A DNA stretch of 5,152 bases, taken from Desulfobacteraceae bacterium. Its GTDB lineage: Bacteria; Desulfobacterota; Desulfobacteria; Desulfobacterales; Desulfosalsimonadaceae. Every line of letters starts with the position of its first letter. The stretch's first letter is position 1. Of this stretch, positions 1 to 5,152 are shown in pieces. The notes under the pieces are model-generated. The model made no database searches and was not told the origin of the DNA. It was given only the letters and a program-made list of their open reading frames with translations. The position numbers and the translations under genes were made by a program. The stretch is taken from positions 1 through 5,152 of the forward strand of contig SLGU01000085.1 in assembly GCA_007136525.1 (NCBI GenBank), written 5' to 3'.

Positions 1-936
1 ATTCCATACCTCCCTTCCCGAATCGCCGTGATCAGCTCTCCCACGGGTGCGGTTGTCCATGATATCATCCGCATCATTCACCGGCGGTTCCCGGATATGC
101 CCATTGACATCATCCCCGTGAAAGTCCAGGGTGACGGCGCTGTTGAGGATATTGTATCCGCACTTCGCCTGGCATCGGTTGAAACCGGTGCAGACACGAT
201 CATTGTCGCCCGCGGCGGTGGTTCCCTTGAAGACCTGGCGGCGTTTAACAGCGAAGCCGTTGCCAGGGAAATTTTTGCATCCGACATCCCGGTTATATCC
301 GCTGTGGGCCATGAAACCGATTTTACCATCGCCGATTTCGTGGCCGACCTGAGAGCGCCCACGCCGTCTGCCGCAGCCGAGCTGGCCGTTCCCGTAAAAA
401 CCGACCTCATGTACACCGTTCAAACCTATACCCGGCGCCTGGCATCGCGGATGCAGCGGCTTGTTGAAGACGAACGGGTGAAAACCCATAAACTCTCAAA
501 GCGGCTGGTTCACCCACGGCGCAGGTTGGACGACATGATGCTGCGCCTTGACGACCAGAGTACCCGTATGATCAATGCCGCCCGCAGCATGGTTTCTCAT
601 CAGAAGCAGCGGCTTACATGGCATACCGGCCGACTCCAGTCCGCATCCCCGTCCAGGCAGGCGGTCCGGCTGAGAGACAGCCTGCAATACAGCCTGACCC
701 GAATGGAAACGGCAATGCGCTCATTTCTACAGCACCGGAGAACCCGGTCCGAAGCCCTTTTATCCCGTATGTACAGCCTGAATCCAAAAGCCGTGCTCGA
801 CCGGGGCTACAGCATTGTCCGCAGAATCCCGGATCAAACGGTGGTTTTCCGTACAGGCCAGGTGAAAACCGGGCAGAATGTCGAAGTGATCGTCTCCGAC
901 GGTACCCTGACCTGTCGTGTTGAAGAAAAGGAATAA
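1..936 (+). CDS. xseA: Exodeoxyribonuclease VII large subunit (5'-truncated by window edge)
   Basis: Catalytic subunit of exonuclease VII, a cytoplasmic nuclease that degrades single-stranded DNA from both ends to oligonucleotides, in complex with several XseB subunits. The frame is open from base 1, giving 311 visible residues; the family is usually 400-450 residues, so roughly 100-140 N-terminal residues (the OB-fold DNA-binding domain) lie outside the window. The visible part opens with the family's IAVISSPTGAVVHDI segment. The catalytic core follows: RGGGSLEDLAAFN at visible residues 71-83, then AVGHETDFTIADFVADLRAP at 101-120 and TPSAAAELA just after. Residues ~135-255 are a charged helical, coiled-coil-like region that in the family carries XseB. 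The C-terminal NPKAVLDRGYSIV (261-273) and a small beta-rich tail ending in SDGTLTCRV are also typical. The Trp often found after GGGSLEDL is Ala here. The stop TAA is 3 nt before the xseB start. The GTG at 28 is internal, not the start. Confidence 0.97.
   Translation: MPYLPSRIAVISSPTGAVVHDIIRIIHRRFPDMPIDIIPVKVQGDGAVEDIVSALRLASVETGADTIIVARGGGSLEDLAAFNSEAVAREIFASDIPVISAVGHETDFTIADFVADLRAPTPSAAAELAVPVKTDLMYTVQTYTRRLASRMQRLVEDERVKTHKLSKRLVHPRRRLDDMMLRLDDQSTRMINAARSMVSHQKQRLTWHTGRLQSASPSRQAVRLRDSLQYSLTRMETAMRSFLQHRRTRSEALLSRMYSLNPKAVLDRGYSIVRRIPDQTVVFRTGQVKTGQNVEVIVSDGTLTCRVEEKE
928..932 (+). promoter_or_regulatory. Ribosome binding site of xseB
   Basis: AAGGA sits inside the last codons of xseA and ends 7 nt before the xseB ATG. 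Its placement supports coupled translation of the two exonuclease VII subunits. Confidence 0.7.
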
Positions 937-939
937 ACA

Positions 940-1200
940 ATGGCAAAAAAATCATTTGAAGAAAACATGGCGCAGCTTGAAAAGATCGTTGAAGATCTCG
1001 AAGCCGGCAACCTGCCCCTTGAAAAAGCATTAAAACGGTTTGAGGAAGGCATGGCCCTGTCCCGGGCCTGCTTTGAAAAGCTCGATGAAACAGAGAAAAA
1101 AATATCACTGCTCATAAAACAGCAGGACGGCTCGCTAAAAAGAACCCCGTTTGAATCTGAATCGCGAAACGGCCTTGACGATGAATCAGAAGCCCAATAG
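940..1200 (+). CDS. xseB: Exodeoxyribonuclease VII small subunit
   Basis: Small helical subunit of exonuclease VII; several copies bind the coiled-coil region of XseA. The 86-residue product is within the usual 70-90 range. It carries the whole family signature: KSFEENMAQLEKIVEDLEAG (4-23), then NLPLEKALKRFEEGMALSR (24-42), then a second helix CFEKLDETEKKISLL. The protein is rich in Glu and Lys and is predicted to be a helical hairpin. The last ~20 residues are acidic and look disordered. The ATG has a well-placed AAGGA and lies 3 nt after the xseA stop. The 3' end overlaps the proposed ispA start by 20 nt. The xseB-ispA-dxs order is also found in Escherichia coli. Confidence 0.97.
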   Translation: MAKKSFEENMAQLEKIVEDLEAGNLPLEKALKRFEEGMALSRACFEKLDETEKKISLLIKQQDGSLKRTPFESESRNGLDDESEAQ

Positions 1201-2134
1201 CACGGATGCGACCGCATCATTTGACCTGGGTGCATACCTGGAGCGCCGGCGCCGCATGATCCACCAGCGCCTTGAAATGTACCTGCAGTACCACAAGACC
1301 GATGACCCGGCATCATCGCGCTTGTATGACGCCATGCATTACAGCCTCATGAGCGGCGGCAAGCGTCTCAGGCCGGTGCTTTGTTTGGCTGCGGCGGAAT
1401 GCGCCGGGGCCGGCGAATCAGGGCCGGTAATGCGTACGGCCTGCGCCCTTGAAATGATCCACGCCTATTCTCTTGTCCACGATGACCTGCCGGCCATGGA
1501 TGATGATGACCTGCGCAGAGGCACGGCGACGTGTCACATCCGGTTTGACGAGGCAACCGCCATTCTTGCCGGGGACGCCCTGCTGACACTGGCGTTTGAA
1601 ATACTGTCGGCGCCATCTCCGGATGCAGAAATCGACGGTTTGTCGCCTTCATTGCAGCTTCACATCATCGCAACCCTTGCCAGGGCAGCCGGCAATCGCG
1701 GCATGATCGAGGGGCAGATGCTCGATATGCTGGCCCAGGGAAAAACGGATACATCGTTGAAATCGCTCCGGAAAATCCATGAAAGCAAAACCGGCGCCAT
1801 GATCGAGGCCGCTGTTGTCTGCGGCGCCCTTGCCGGCGGCGTAACAAAAGCCGGGATTGAAGCGTTGAAAATATATGCCCGCAGTATCGGCCTGGCTTTC
1901 CAGGTCGCCGATGACATCCTGAACGTCGAGGGTGATCCGGCAGCCATGGGTAAAGCCACCGGGACCGATCAGAAACACCGGAAAGCAACCTACCCGTCCC
2001 TCATGGGGCTGGAACAATCAAAAAATTTCGCTGGTGAACAGGTCGCTAATGCCTTGCAGTCTCTTTCAATTTTTGATAACAAGGCAGATCCGCTTCGTTC
2101 GCTTGCACGATATATCATTGAAAGAAAAAGGTAA
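1181..2134 (+). CDS. ispA: Short-chain polyprenyl diphosphate synthase (farnesyl/geranylgeranyl type)
   Basis: Cytoplasmic trans-prenyltransferase that condenses isopentenyl diphosphate with an allylic diphosphate, making farnesyl or geranylgeranyl diphosphate for quinones and undecaprenyl carrier. The product from the ATG at 1181 is 317 residues, normal for the family. Visible motifs are GGKRLRP (59-65), the first aspartate-rich motif DDLPAMD (101-107) followed by LRRG, the substrate-binding KT pair in HESKTGAMIEAA (K203/T204), FQVADDILN (240-248) as the second aspartate-rich motif, and the C-terminal YIIERKR. The last position of DDxxD is Asn instead of Asp. Chain length cannot be fixed from the sequence. 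The ATG at 1181 was chosen because FDLGAYLERRR, the usual family N-terminus, begins 13 residues later. The in-frame TTG at 1151 would only add residues encoded inside xseB. There is no strong Shine-Dalgarno before 1181, so translation probably depends on coupling to xseB. Confidence 0.94.
   Translation: MNQKPNSTDATASFDLGAYLERRRRMIHQRLEMYLQYHKTDDPASSRLYDAMHYSLMSGGKRLRPVLCLAAAECAGAGESGPVMRTACALEMIHAYSLVHDDLPAMDDDDLRRGTATCHIRFDEATAILAGDALLTLAFEILSAPSPDAEIDGLSPSLQLHIIATLARAAGNRGMIEGQMLDMLAQGKTDTSLKSLRKIHESKTGAMIEAAVVCGALAGGVTKAGIEALKIYARSIGLAFQVADDILNVEGDPAAMGKATGTDQKHRKATYPSLMGLEQSKNFAGEQVANALQSLSIFDNKADPLRSLARYIIERKR
2125..2131 (+). promoter_or_regulatory. Ribosome binding site that fixes the dxs TTG start
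   Basis: AAAAAGG overlaps the last codons of ispA and ends 7 nt before TTG 2139. No ATG or GTG is available in the right place in that frame, so this site together with the conserved N-terminus LLDDINSPADLK decides the start. Confidence 0.65.
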
Positions 2135-2138
2135 TTTT

Positions 2139-4031
2139 TTGGCCCTGCTCGACGACATCAATTCACCGGCGGACCTGAAACGGCTTCCCCGGTCTGAACT
2201 GCACCAGTTGGCGCTGGAGATCCGGCAGCTCATTGTGGACGTGGTGTCCAAAACCGGGGGGCACCTGGCTTCTAACCTGGGCGTGGTGGAACTGACCATC
2301 GCGCTCCATTACGTGTTTGACGTCCCCAGGGACAAGATCGTGTGGGATGTAGGGCATCAGGCGTACACCCACAAGATTCTCACCGGCAGGCGGCAGCGCT
2401 TTCCCACCCTTCGCCAGCATGGCGGCCTGTCCGGGTTCCCCCGCATATCGGAAAGCCCGTGCGACGCCTTTTCCACCGGTCACAGCGGAACATCCATTTC
2501 CGCAGGCCTGGGCATCACGTGTGCAAAGCATCTTAAAAAAGAAAACGACAAGGTCATCTGTGTTATCGGCGACGGCTCCATGACGGCCGGGCTGGCCTAT
2601 GAGGGACTGAACCATGCAGGCGACCTGGACAAGGACCTCATTGTCATCCTCAACGACAACGAACTGTCCATATCCCCCAATGTCGGCGCCCTTTCATCAC
2701 TGTTGAGCCGGACGTTTTCCTCCCGGTACCTCCAGGACTGGCGAAAGGAAATCGGGGAAATCCTGAGATCGCTGCCAAAGATCGGAAACGATGCTTATCA
2801 CCTGGCCAAACGCGCCGAAGAATCCTTCAAGGCCCTGGTCACACCGGGCATGCTCTTCGAGTCCTTCAATTTTTCCTATTTCGGCCCCATCAAGGGGCAC
2901 CGCCTCGACCAGTTGATCGATATCCTGACCAATATCAAGGACCAGAATGACCCGGTGCTGCTCCATGTGGCCACCACCAAGGGGAAAGGATATCCACCGG
3001 CGGAAAAATATCCCGTATATTTTCACGGTGTCGGCTCTTTTGAAATCAAGACCGGCAACAACCTCAACGGCAGTCGCGCTGAATCCTACACCCAGATTTT
3101 CGGCGAAACCATGGTTGAGCTGGCTGGGGAAAACGAAATGATCGTTGCCGTGACCGCGGCCATGCCCGAGGGAACCGGCCTGGCCCCCTTTGCCGACCAA
3201 TATCCGGACCGTTTTTTTGACGTGGGCATTGCAGAGCCTCACGGCGTGACTTTTGCCGGGGGGATGGCGACAGAAGGGTTTACGCCCGTGGTCGCCATTT
3301 ACTCGACCTTTCTGCAGCGCGCGTATGACCAGGTTCTGCACGACATCTGCCTTGAATCCCTGCACGTGGTTTTTGCGGTGGACCGCGGCGGCATTGTCGG
3401 GGAGGACGGCCCCACCCATCACGGCATTTTTGACCTTGCCTTTCTTCGGGGATTGCCCAACATGGTGGTCATGGCGCCGAAAGACGGAAAAGAGTTCAAG
3501 CAGATGCTTCGTTTTGCAGTGTCTCATGACGGACCGGTTGCGGTGCGGTATCCAAGGGGAGCGGCCGTCAATATCACGGTTTCGGACAACGATGAGGATC
3601 AGGAATCCGTCATTGCCCTGGGAAAGTCTGAAATCCTTGTACGAGGGGACGACCTTGTTATTTTTGCAATCGGCTACAGCGTCCTGGAATCCTTTCTTGC
3701 GGCCCAAATACTGGCCAAAGAGGCAAATATTTCCGCCACCGTTGTCAACTGTCGGTTTGTCAAGCCCCTGGACCGGGAGCGGATCATTTCCCTGGTGAAA
3801 AAAATTCCACGGGTTATCACTGTTGAAGAAGGCGTTCTGGCTGGGGGGTTTGGCAGCGCAATTATCGAATGCCTTTCTGATGCCGGGATAACCGGTTATG
3901 CCCTCAAACGCATCGGCATCGACGATACTTTCGTTGAGCACGGGGCCAAATCAACCCTGCGCGCCAAGTATGGCCTTGATGCCGACGGCATCGTCAAGGC
4001 GGCCAGGCAGCTTGTTTCATCCGTCAAGTGA
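2139..4031 (+). CDS. dxs: 1-deoxy-D-xylulose-5-phosphate synthase
   Basis: Thiamine diphosphate enzyme that joins pyruvate and glyceraldehyde 3-phosphate into DXP, the entry step of the MEP isoprenoid pathway and a branch to thiamine and pyridoxal. It has 630 residues, normal for the family (620-640). The N-terminal TPP domain shows SKTGGHLASNLGVVELTIALH (from 37, with the active-site His at 42), WDVGHQAY (69-76), GHSGTSIS (114-121), and the cofactor motif from GDGS (144-147) to LNDNE (171-175). Next come YFHGVGS, with His 296, and the pyrimidine domain with the catalytic Glu 366 in GIAEPHGVTFAGG. IYSTFLQRAYDQ holds Tyr 388 and Arg 394; DRGGIVGEDGPTHHG holds Arg 416, Asp 423 and His 427; and RYPRG has Arg 473. 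The C-terminal transketolase domain ends in DGIVKAARQLV. The usual AEQH reads AEPH. The start is TTG 2139, 4 nt after ispA; the frame stays open upstream to 1932, but that part is ispA read in another frame. Confidence 0.97.
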   Translation: MALLDDINSPADLKRLPRSELHQLALEIRQLIVDVVSKTGGHLASNLGVVELTIALHYVFDVPRDKIVWDVGHQAYTHKILTGRRQRFPTLRQHGGLSGFPRISESPCDAFSTGHSGTSISAGLGITCAKHLKKENDKVICVIGDGSMTAGLAYEGLNHAGDLDKDLIVILNDNELSISPNVGALSSLLSRTFSSRYLQDWRKEIGEILRSLPKIGNDAYHLAKRAEESFKALVTPGMLFESFNFSYFGPIKGHRLDQLIDILTNIKDQNDPVLLHVATTKGKGYPPAEKYPVYFHGVGSFEIKTGNNLNGSRAESYTQIFGETMVELAGENEMIVAVTAAMPEGTGLAPFADQYPDRFFDVGIAEPHGVTFAGGMATEGFTPVVAIYSTFLQRAYDQVLHDICLESLHVVFAVDRGGIVGEDGPTHHGIFDLAFLRGLPNMVVMAPKDGKEFKQMLRFAVSHDGPVAVRYPRGAAVNITVSDNDEDQESVIALGKSEILVRGDDLVIFAIGYSVLESFLAAQILAKEANISATVVNCRFVKPLDRERIISLVKKIPRVITVEEGVLAGGFGSAIIECLSDAGITGYALKRIGIDDTFVEHGAKSTLRAKYGLDADGIVKAARQLVSSVK

Positions 4032-4816
4032 GCGGCAACGGCGGACATAAGGGCAGCAAATCCGAAAAAATGCCGAAAAAACGGCTGGACGGCCTTGTCG
4101 TCGAACGGGGGCTTGCAGAAAGCCGCGCCAGGGCGCATTCACTCATCATGGCAGGCAGCATCCTGGTCAACGACGCGCCCGTTGACAAACCCGGCGCATA
4201 CATCAGCCAGAATGCCGTCATTACCTCACGGGCGGATGACCTGCCCTATGTCAGCCGGGGCGGCCTCAAGCTTGCCCATGCCCTGGACGTTTTTGACATA
4301 GACGTCAGCGGTGCGGACTGCCTGGATGCAGGGGCGTCAACCGGCGGATTCACCGACTGCCTGCTTCAACGCGGCGCAAAAAGCGTTGTGGCCGTGGATG
4401 TGGGCTACGGCCAACTGGCATGGAAACTCCGTAATGACCCGCGGGTGCAGGTTATTGAACGGACCAATATCCGTTACATGACAAAAGCGGACCTGCCCTG
4501 CCCTTTTGACATCGTGACCATCGACGTCTCGTTTATTTCGCTTAAGATCGTGGTCCCTGTGGTGAAGGATTTTCTATTGCCCCGAGGGCGAATTCTGGCC
4601 CTGATCAAGCCCCAGTTCGAGGTCGGTAAAGGGCAGGTGGGCAAAGGGGGCGTCGTTAAAGACAGCGCCCTTCATGAGGCCGTCCTCCTTGATCTTGAAG
4701 CTTTTTTCACGGATGAATGCCAACTGACCTGCCTTGGCGTAACCCCTTCCCCTGTCGAGGGGCCCAAGGGGAACCGGGAGTTCGTCATGCTTTTGGCTAA
4801 TTGGTCGTGGACATAA
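4028..4816 (+). CDS. tlyA: TlyA-family S4-domain rRNA (cytidine-2'-O)-methyltransferase
   Basis: SAM-dependent methyltransferase of the TlyA/FtsJ-like family, known to 2'-O-methylate 23S rRNA C1920 and, in longer members, 16S rRNA C1409; often mislabelled haemolysin. From GTG 4028 the product is 262 residues. An S4 RNA-binding domain covers about 18-75 (KKRLDGLVVERGLAESRARA, then VNDAPVDKPG). SRGGLKL (77-83) joins it to a Rossmann methyltransferase domain. Its SAM loop is CLDAGASTGGFTDCLL (98-113), followed by VDVGYGQLAWKLR, ERTNIRY, TIDVSFISL, ALIKPQFEVGKGQ and GPKGNREFVMLL. Lys 81, Asp 166, Lys 194 and Glu 251 fit the K-D-K-E tetrad of rRNA 2'-O-methyltransferases. GTG 4028 overlaps the dxs stop (GTGA), suggesting coupling, but lacks a Shine-Dalgarno. 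ATG 4070, just before PKKRLD, is a real alternative (248 residues). The last residues, NWSWT, and the stop come from the adjoining inverted-repeat element. Confidence 0.93.
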   Translation: MSGNGGHKGSKSEKMPKKRLDGLVVERGLAESRARAHSLIMAGSILVNDAPVDKPGAYISQNAVITSRADDLPYVSRGGLKLAHALDVFDIDVSGADCLDAGASTGGFTDCLLQRGAKSVVAVDVGYGQLAWKLRNDPRVQVIERTNIRYMTKADLPCPFDIVTIDVSFISLKIVVPVVKDFLLPRGRILALIKPQFEVGKGQVGKGGVVKDSALHEAVLLDLEAFFTDECQLTCLGVTPSPVEGPKGNREFVMLLANWSWT

Positions 4817-4960
4817 ATACAGCGGCATTCGATGGCCGATGCATCCCGTCCCGACGGCGTTGCTCGGCGCTCACATACGCCCGGTATTCTCGCTTCTCGC
4901 GCCTTGCGGGACGGGCGCCCCGACCATCTCGATGCGTCACTGTATTTATGCCCACGACCA
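4802..4960. repeat. Imperfect palindromic element, REP/MITE-like, overlapping the tlyA 3' end
   Basis: A ~159-bp sequence with terminal inverted repeats of 21 bp at 4802-4822 and 4940-4960. They match at 20 of 21 positions and share TGGTCGTGG and CATAAATACAG, with A versus G between. Inside, CCCGTCCCG at 4845-4853 pairs exactly with CGGGACGGG at 4907-4915. The stretches between (4823-4844 and 4916-4939) pair partly, with small gaps. GGCG (4856-4859) can pair with CGCC (4900-4903), leaving an apical region around 4860-4899. As RNA or single-stranded DNA it would form a long interrupted hairpin. It is too short to encode a transposase, and no reading frame in it resembles a protein I know. The size, terminal repeats and position in an intergenic gap suggest a dispersed non-autonomous repeat. 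Multi-copy status is inference, because only one copy is in the window. No convincing target-site duplication is visible. Confidence 0.75.
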
Positions 4961-4986
4961 CCAAGAATTCGGGTTGATGACCCATT

Positions 4987-5011
4987 TCAACGTTTTACGG
5001 TTGATTTTTTT
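4987..5011 (+). terminator. Possible weak Rho-independent terminator of the xseA-tlyA operon
   Basis: TCAAC (4987-4991) can pair with GTTGA (5000-5004). Alternatively CAACGT pairs with ACG-G-TTG, giving a 6-bp stem with one bulge and a TTT loop. A run of seven T (5005-5011) follows directly. The stem is short and AT-rich, so termination may be inefficient. The large palindrome just upstream could also impede polymerase but has no T-run. Confidence 0.35.
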
Positions 5012-5027
5012 GGGTCGAACTTATAAG
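5001..5027 (+). promoter_or_regulatory. Candidate sigma-70-type promoter for the EF-G-like gene
   Basis: TTGATT (5001-5006) and TATAAG (5022-5027) resemble -35 and -10 boxes in an AT-rich stretch, but the 15-nt spacer is shorter than the preferred 17. The -35 box overlaps the stem and T-run of the possible terminator. Transcription from here would leave a leader of about 70 nt. This is a pattern match only. Confidence 0.25.
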
Positions 5028-5085
5028 AAGATTAAGTTCTCGATTTTACCAAGACAACCGTTCTTTTTGCATAAATCCAGCAACA

Positions 5086-5093
5086 GAGAGGAG
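5086..5093 (+). promoter_or_regulatory. Ribosome binding site of the EF-G-like gene
   Basis: GAGAGGAG is a strong Shine-Dalgarno-type purine run ending 11 nt before ATG 5105, slightly far but acceptable. Its strength contrasts with the weak sites inside the operon and fits an independently expressed gene. Confidence 0.6.
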
Positions 5094-5104
5094 TTAAAAG
5101 CCAA

Positions 5105-5152
5105 ATGACTGAAAAACTTAGAAACGTTGTGCTGGTCGGGCACGGCGGTTCC
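5105..5152 (+). CDS. EF-G-like translational GTPase, N-terminus only (cut by window edge)
   Basis: Only 16 codons are visible, MTEKLRNVVLVGHGGS. The RNVVLVGHGGS string is the start of a translational GTPase G domain: a beta strand running into the G1/P-loop, expected to continue as GKT. The VGHGGS form, in place of the MAHIDAGKTT of canonical elongation factor G, points to the EF-G paralogue branch (EF-G2/FusA2-like). Members resemble ribosomal translocase, but the paralogue's exact role is less certain. A strong ribosome binding site precedes the ATG. It is separated from tlyA by 288 nt, so it is probably a separate transcription unit. Family assignment rests on a very short match. Confidence 0.65.
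   Translation, partial: MTEKLRNVVLVGHGGS

Noticed and set aside
1932..2138. Upstream extension of the dxs frame into ispA.
   Set aside because: The extra residues are ispA read in another frame and resemble no Dxs N-terminus; the TTG at 2139 has its own binding site and matches the family start.
2697..3941. A 414-codon open frame on the minus strand inside dxs.
   Set aside because: It lies wholly antisense to a clear Dxs coding region with all its motifs, has no recognisable domain, and is explained by the codon bias of the plus-strand gene.
4028..4816. tlyA as a haemolysin or virulence gene.
   Set aside because: The S4 domain, SAM loop and K-D-K-E residues point to an rRNA methyltransferase; the haemolysin name is historical.
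4799..4969. AATT at 4799-4802 and 4966-4969 as a target-site duplication of the palindromic element.
   Set aside because: Four bases are too few to be convincing, and they are not placed symmetrically with respect to the two inverted-repeat ends.
4797..4985. A 62-codon minus-strand open frame covering the palindrome.
   Set aside because: It is almost entirely the inverted-repeat element and has no known domain. If copies occur elsewhere they could be annotated as small hypothetical proteins, but nothing supports translation here.
5070..5081. CATAAATCCAGC, an 11/12 match to CATAAATACAGC in the left terminal repeat (4812-4823).
   Set aside because: A short AT-rich match with no other shared flanking sequence; chance is a sufficient explanation, so I do not call a second element fragment.
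4832..5108. Plus-strand open frames of 64 and 89 codons between tlyA and the EF-G-like gene.
   Set aside because: They run from inside the palindrome into AT-rich intergenic sequence, lack ribosome binding sites, resemble no family, and the longer one ends by chance at the ATGA of the next gene.
1..5152. Search for a defence system, CRISPR array, phage genes, tRNA or rRNA.
   Set aside because: Nothing seen: no spaced direct repeats, no cloverleaf-like segment, and every large open frame belongs to a recognised housekeeping family.

Overview
The window reads as one continuous plus-strand housekeeping gene block from a Gram-negative, moderately GC-rich bacterium. The most likely source is a sulfate-reducer-type deltaproteobacterium (Desulfobacterales-like). 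That placement is inference from the gene order xseA-xseB-ispA-dxs-tlyA and the flavour of the protein sequences; no marker gene in the window proves it.

Layout: 1-936 is the 3' three quarters of xseA (exonuclease VII large subunit, 5' end outside the window). 940-1200 is xseB (small subunit). 1181-2134 is ispA (short-chain polyprenyl diphosphate synthase). 2139-4031 is dxs (1-deoxy-D-xylulose-5-phosphate synthase), starting at a TTG. 4028-4816 is tlyA (S4-domain rRNA 2'-O-methyltransferase). The five genes are packed with gaps of 3 and 4 nt and overlaps of 20 and 4 nt, so they almost certainly form one translationally coupled operon whose promoter lies upstream of the window. A 288-nt gap follows, and the first 16 codons of an EF-G-like translational GTPase begin at 5105.

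Functionally the operon joins both subunits of exonuclease VII, two steps of isoprenoid synthesis (Dxs feeds the MEP pathway; IspA condenses the resulting C5 units into prenyl diphosphates) and a ribosomal RNA methyltransferase. All are ordinary core functions.

The least ordinary part is the gap after tlyA. It begins with a ~160-bp imperfect palindrome (about 4802-4960) with 21-bp terminal inverted repeats (20/21 matching) and an inner perfectly matching 9-bp pair. It looks like a non-autonomous, REP/MITE-type dispersed element. Its left end runs into tlyA and supplies the last few codons and the stop codon. After it comes an AT-rich stretch with a weak hairpin plus T-run, a possible promoter and a clear purine-rich ribosome binding site for the EF-G-like gene. 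I see no complete mobile element gene, CRISPR array, tRNA or rRNA, and nothing that supports a new defence or biosynthetic system.
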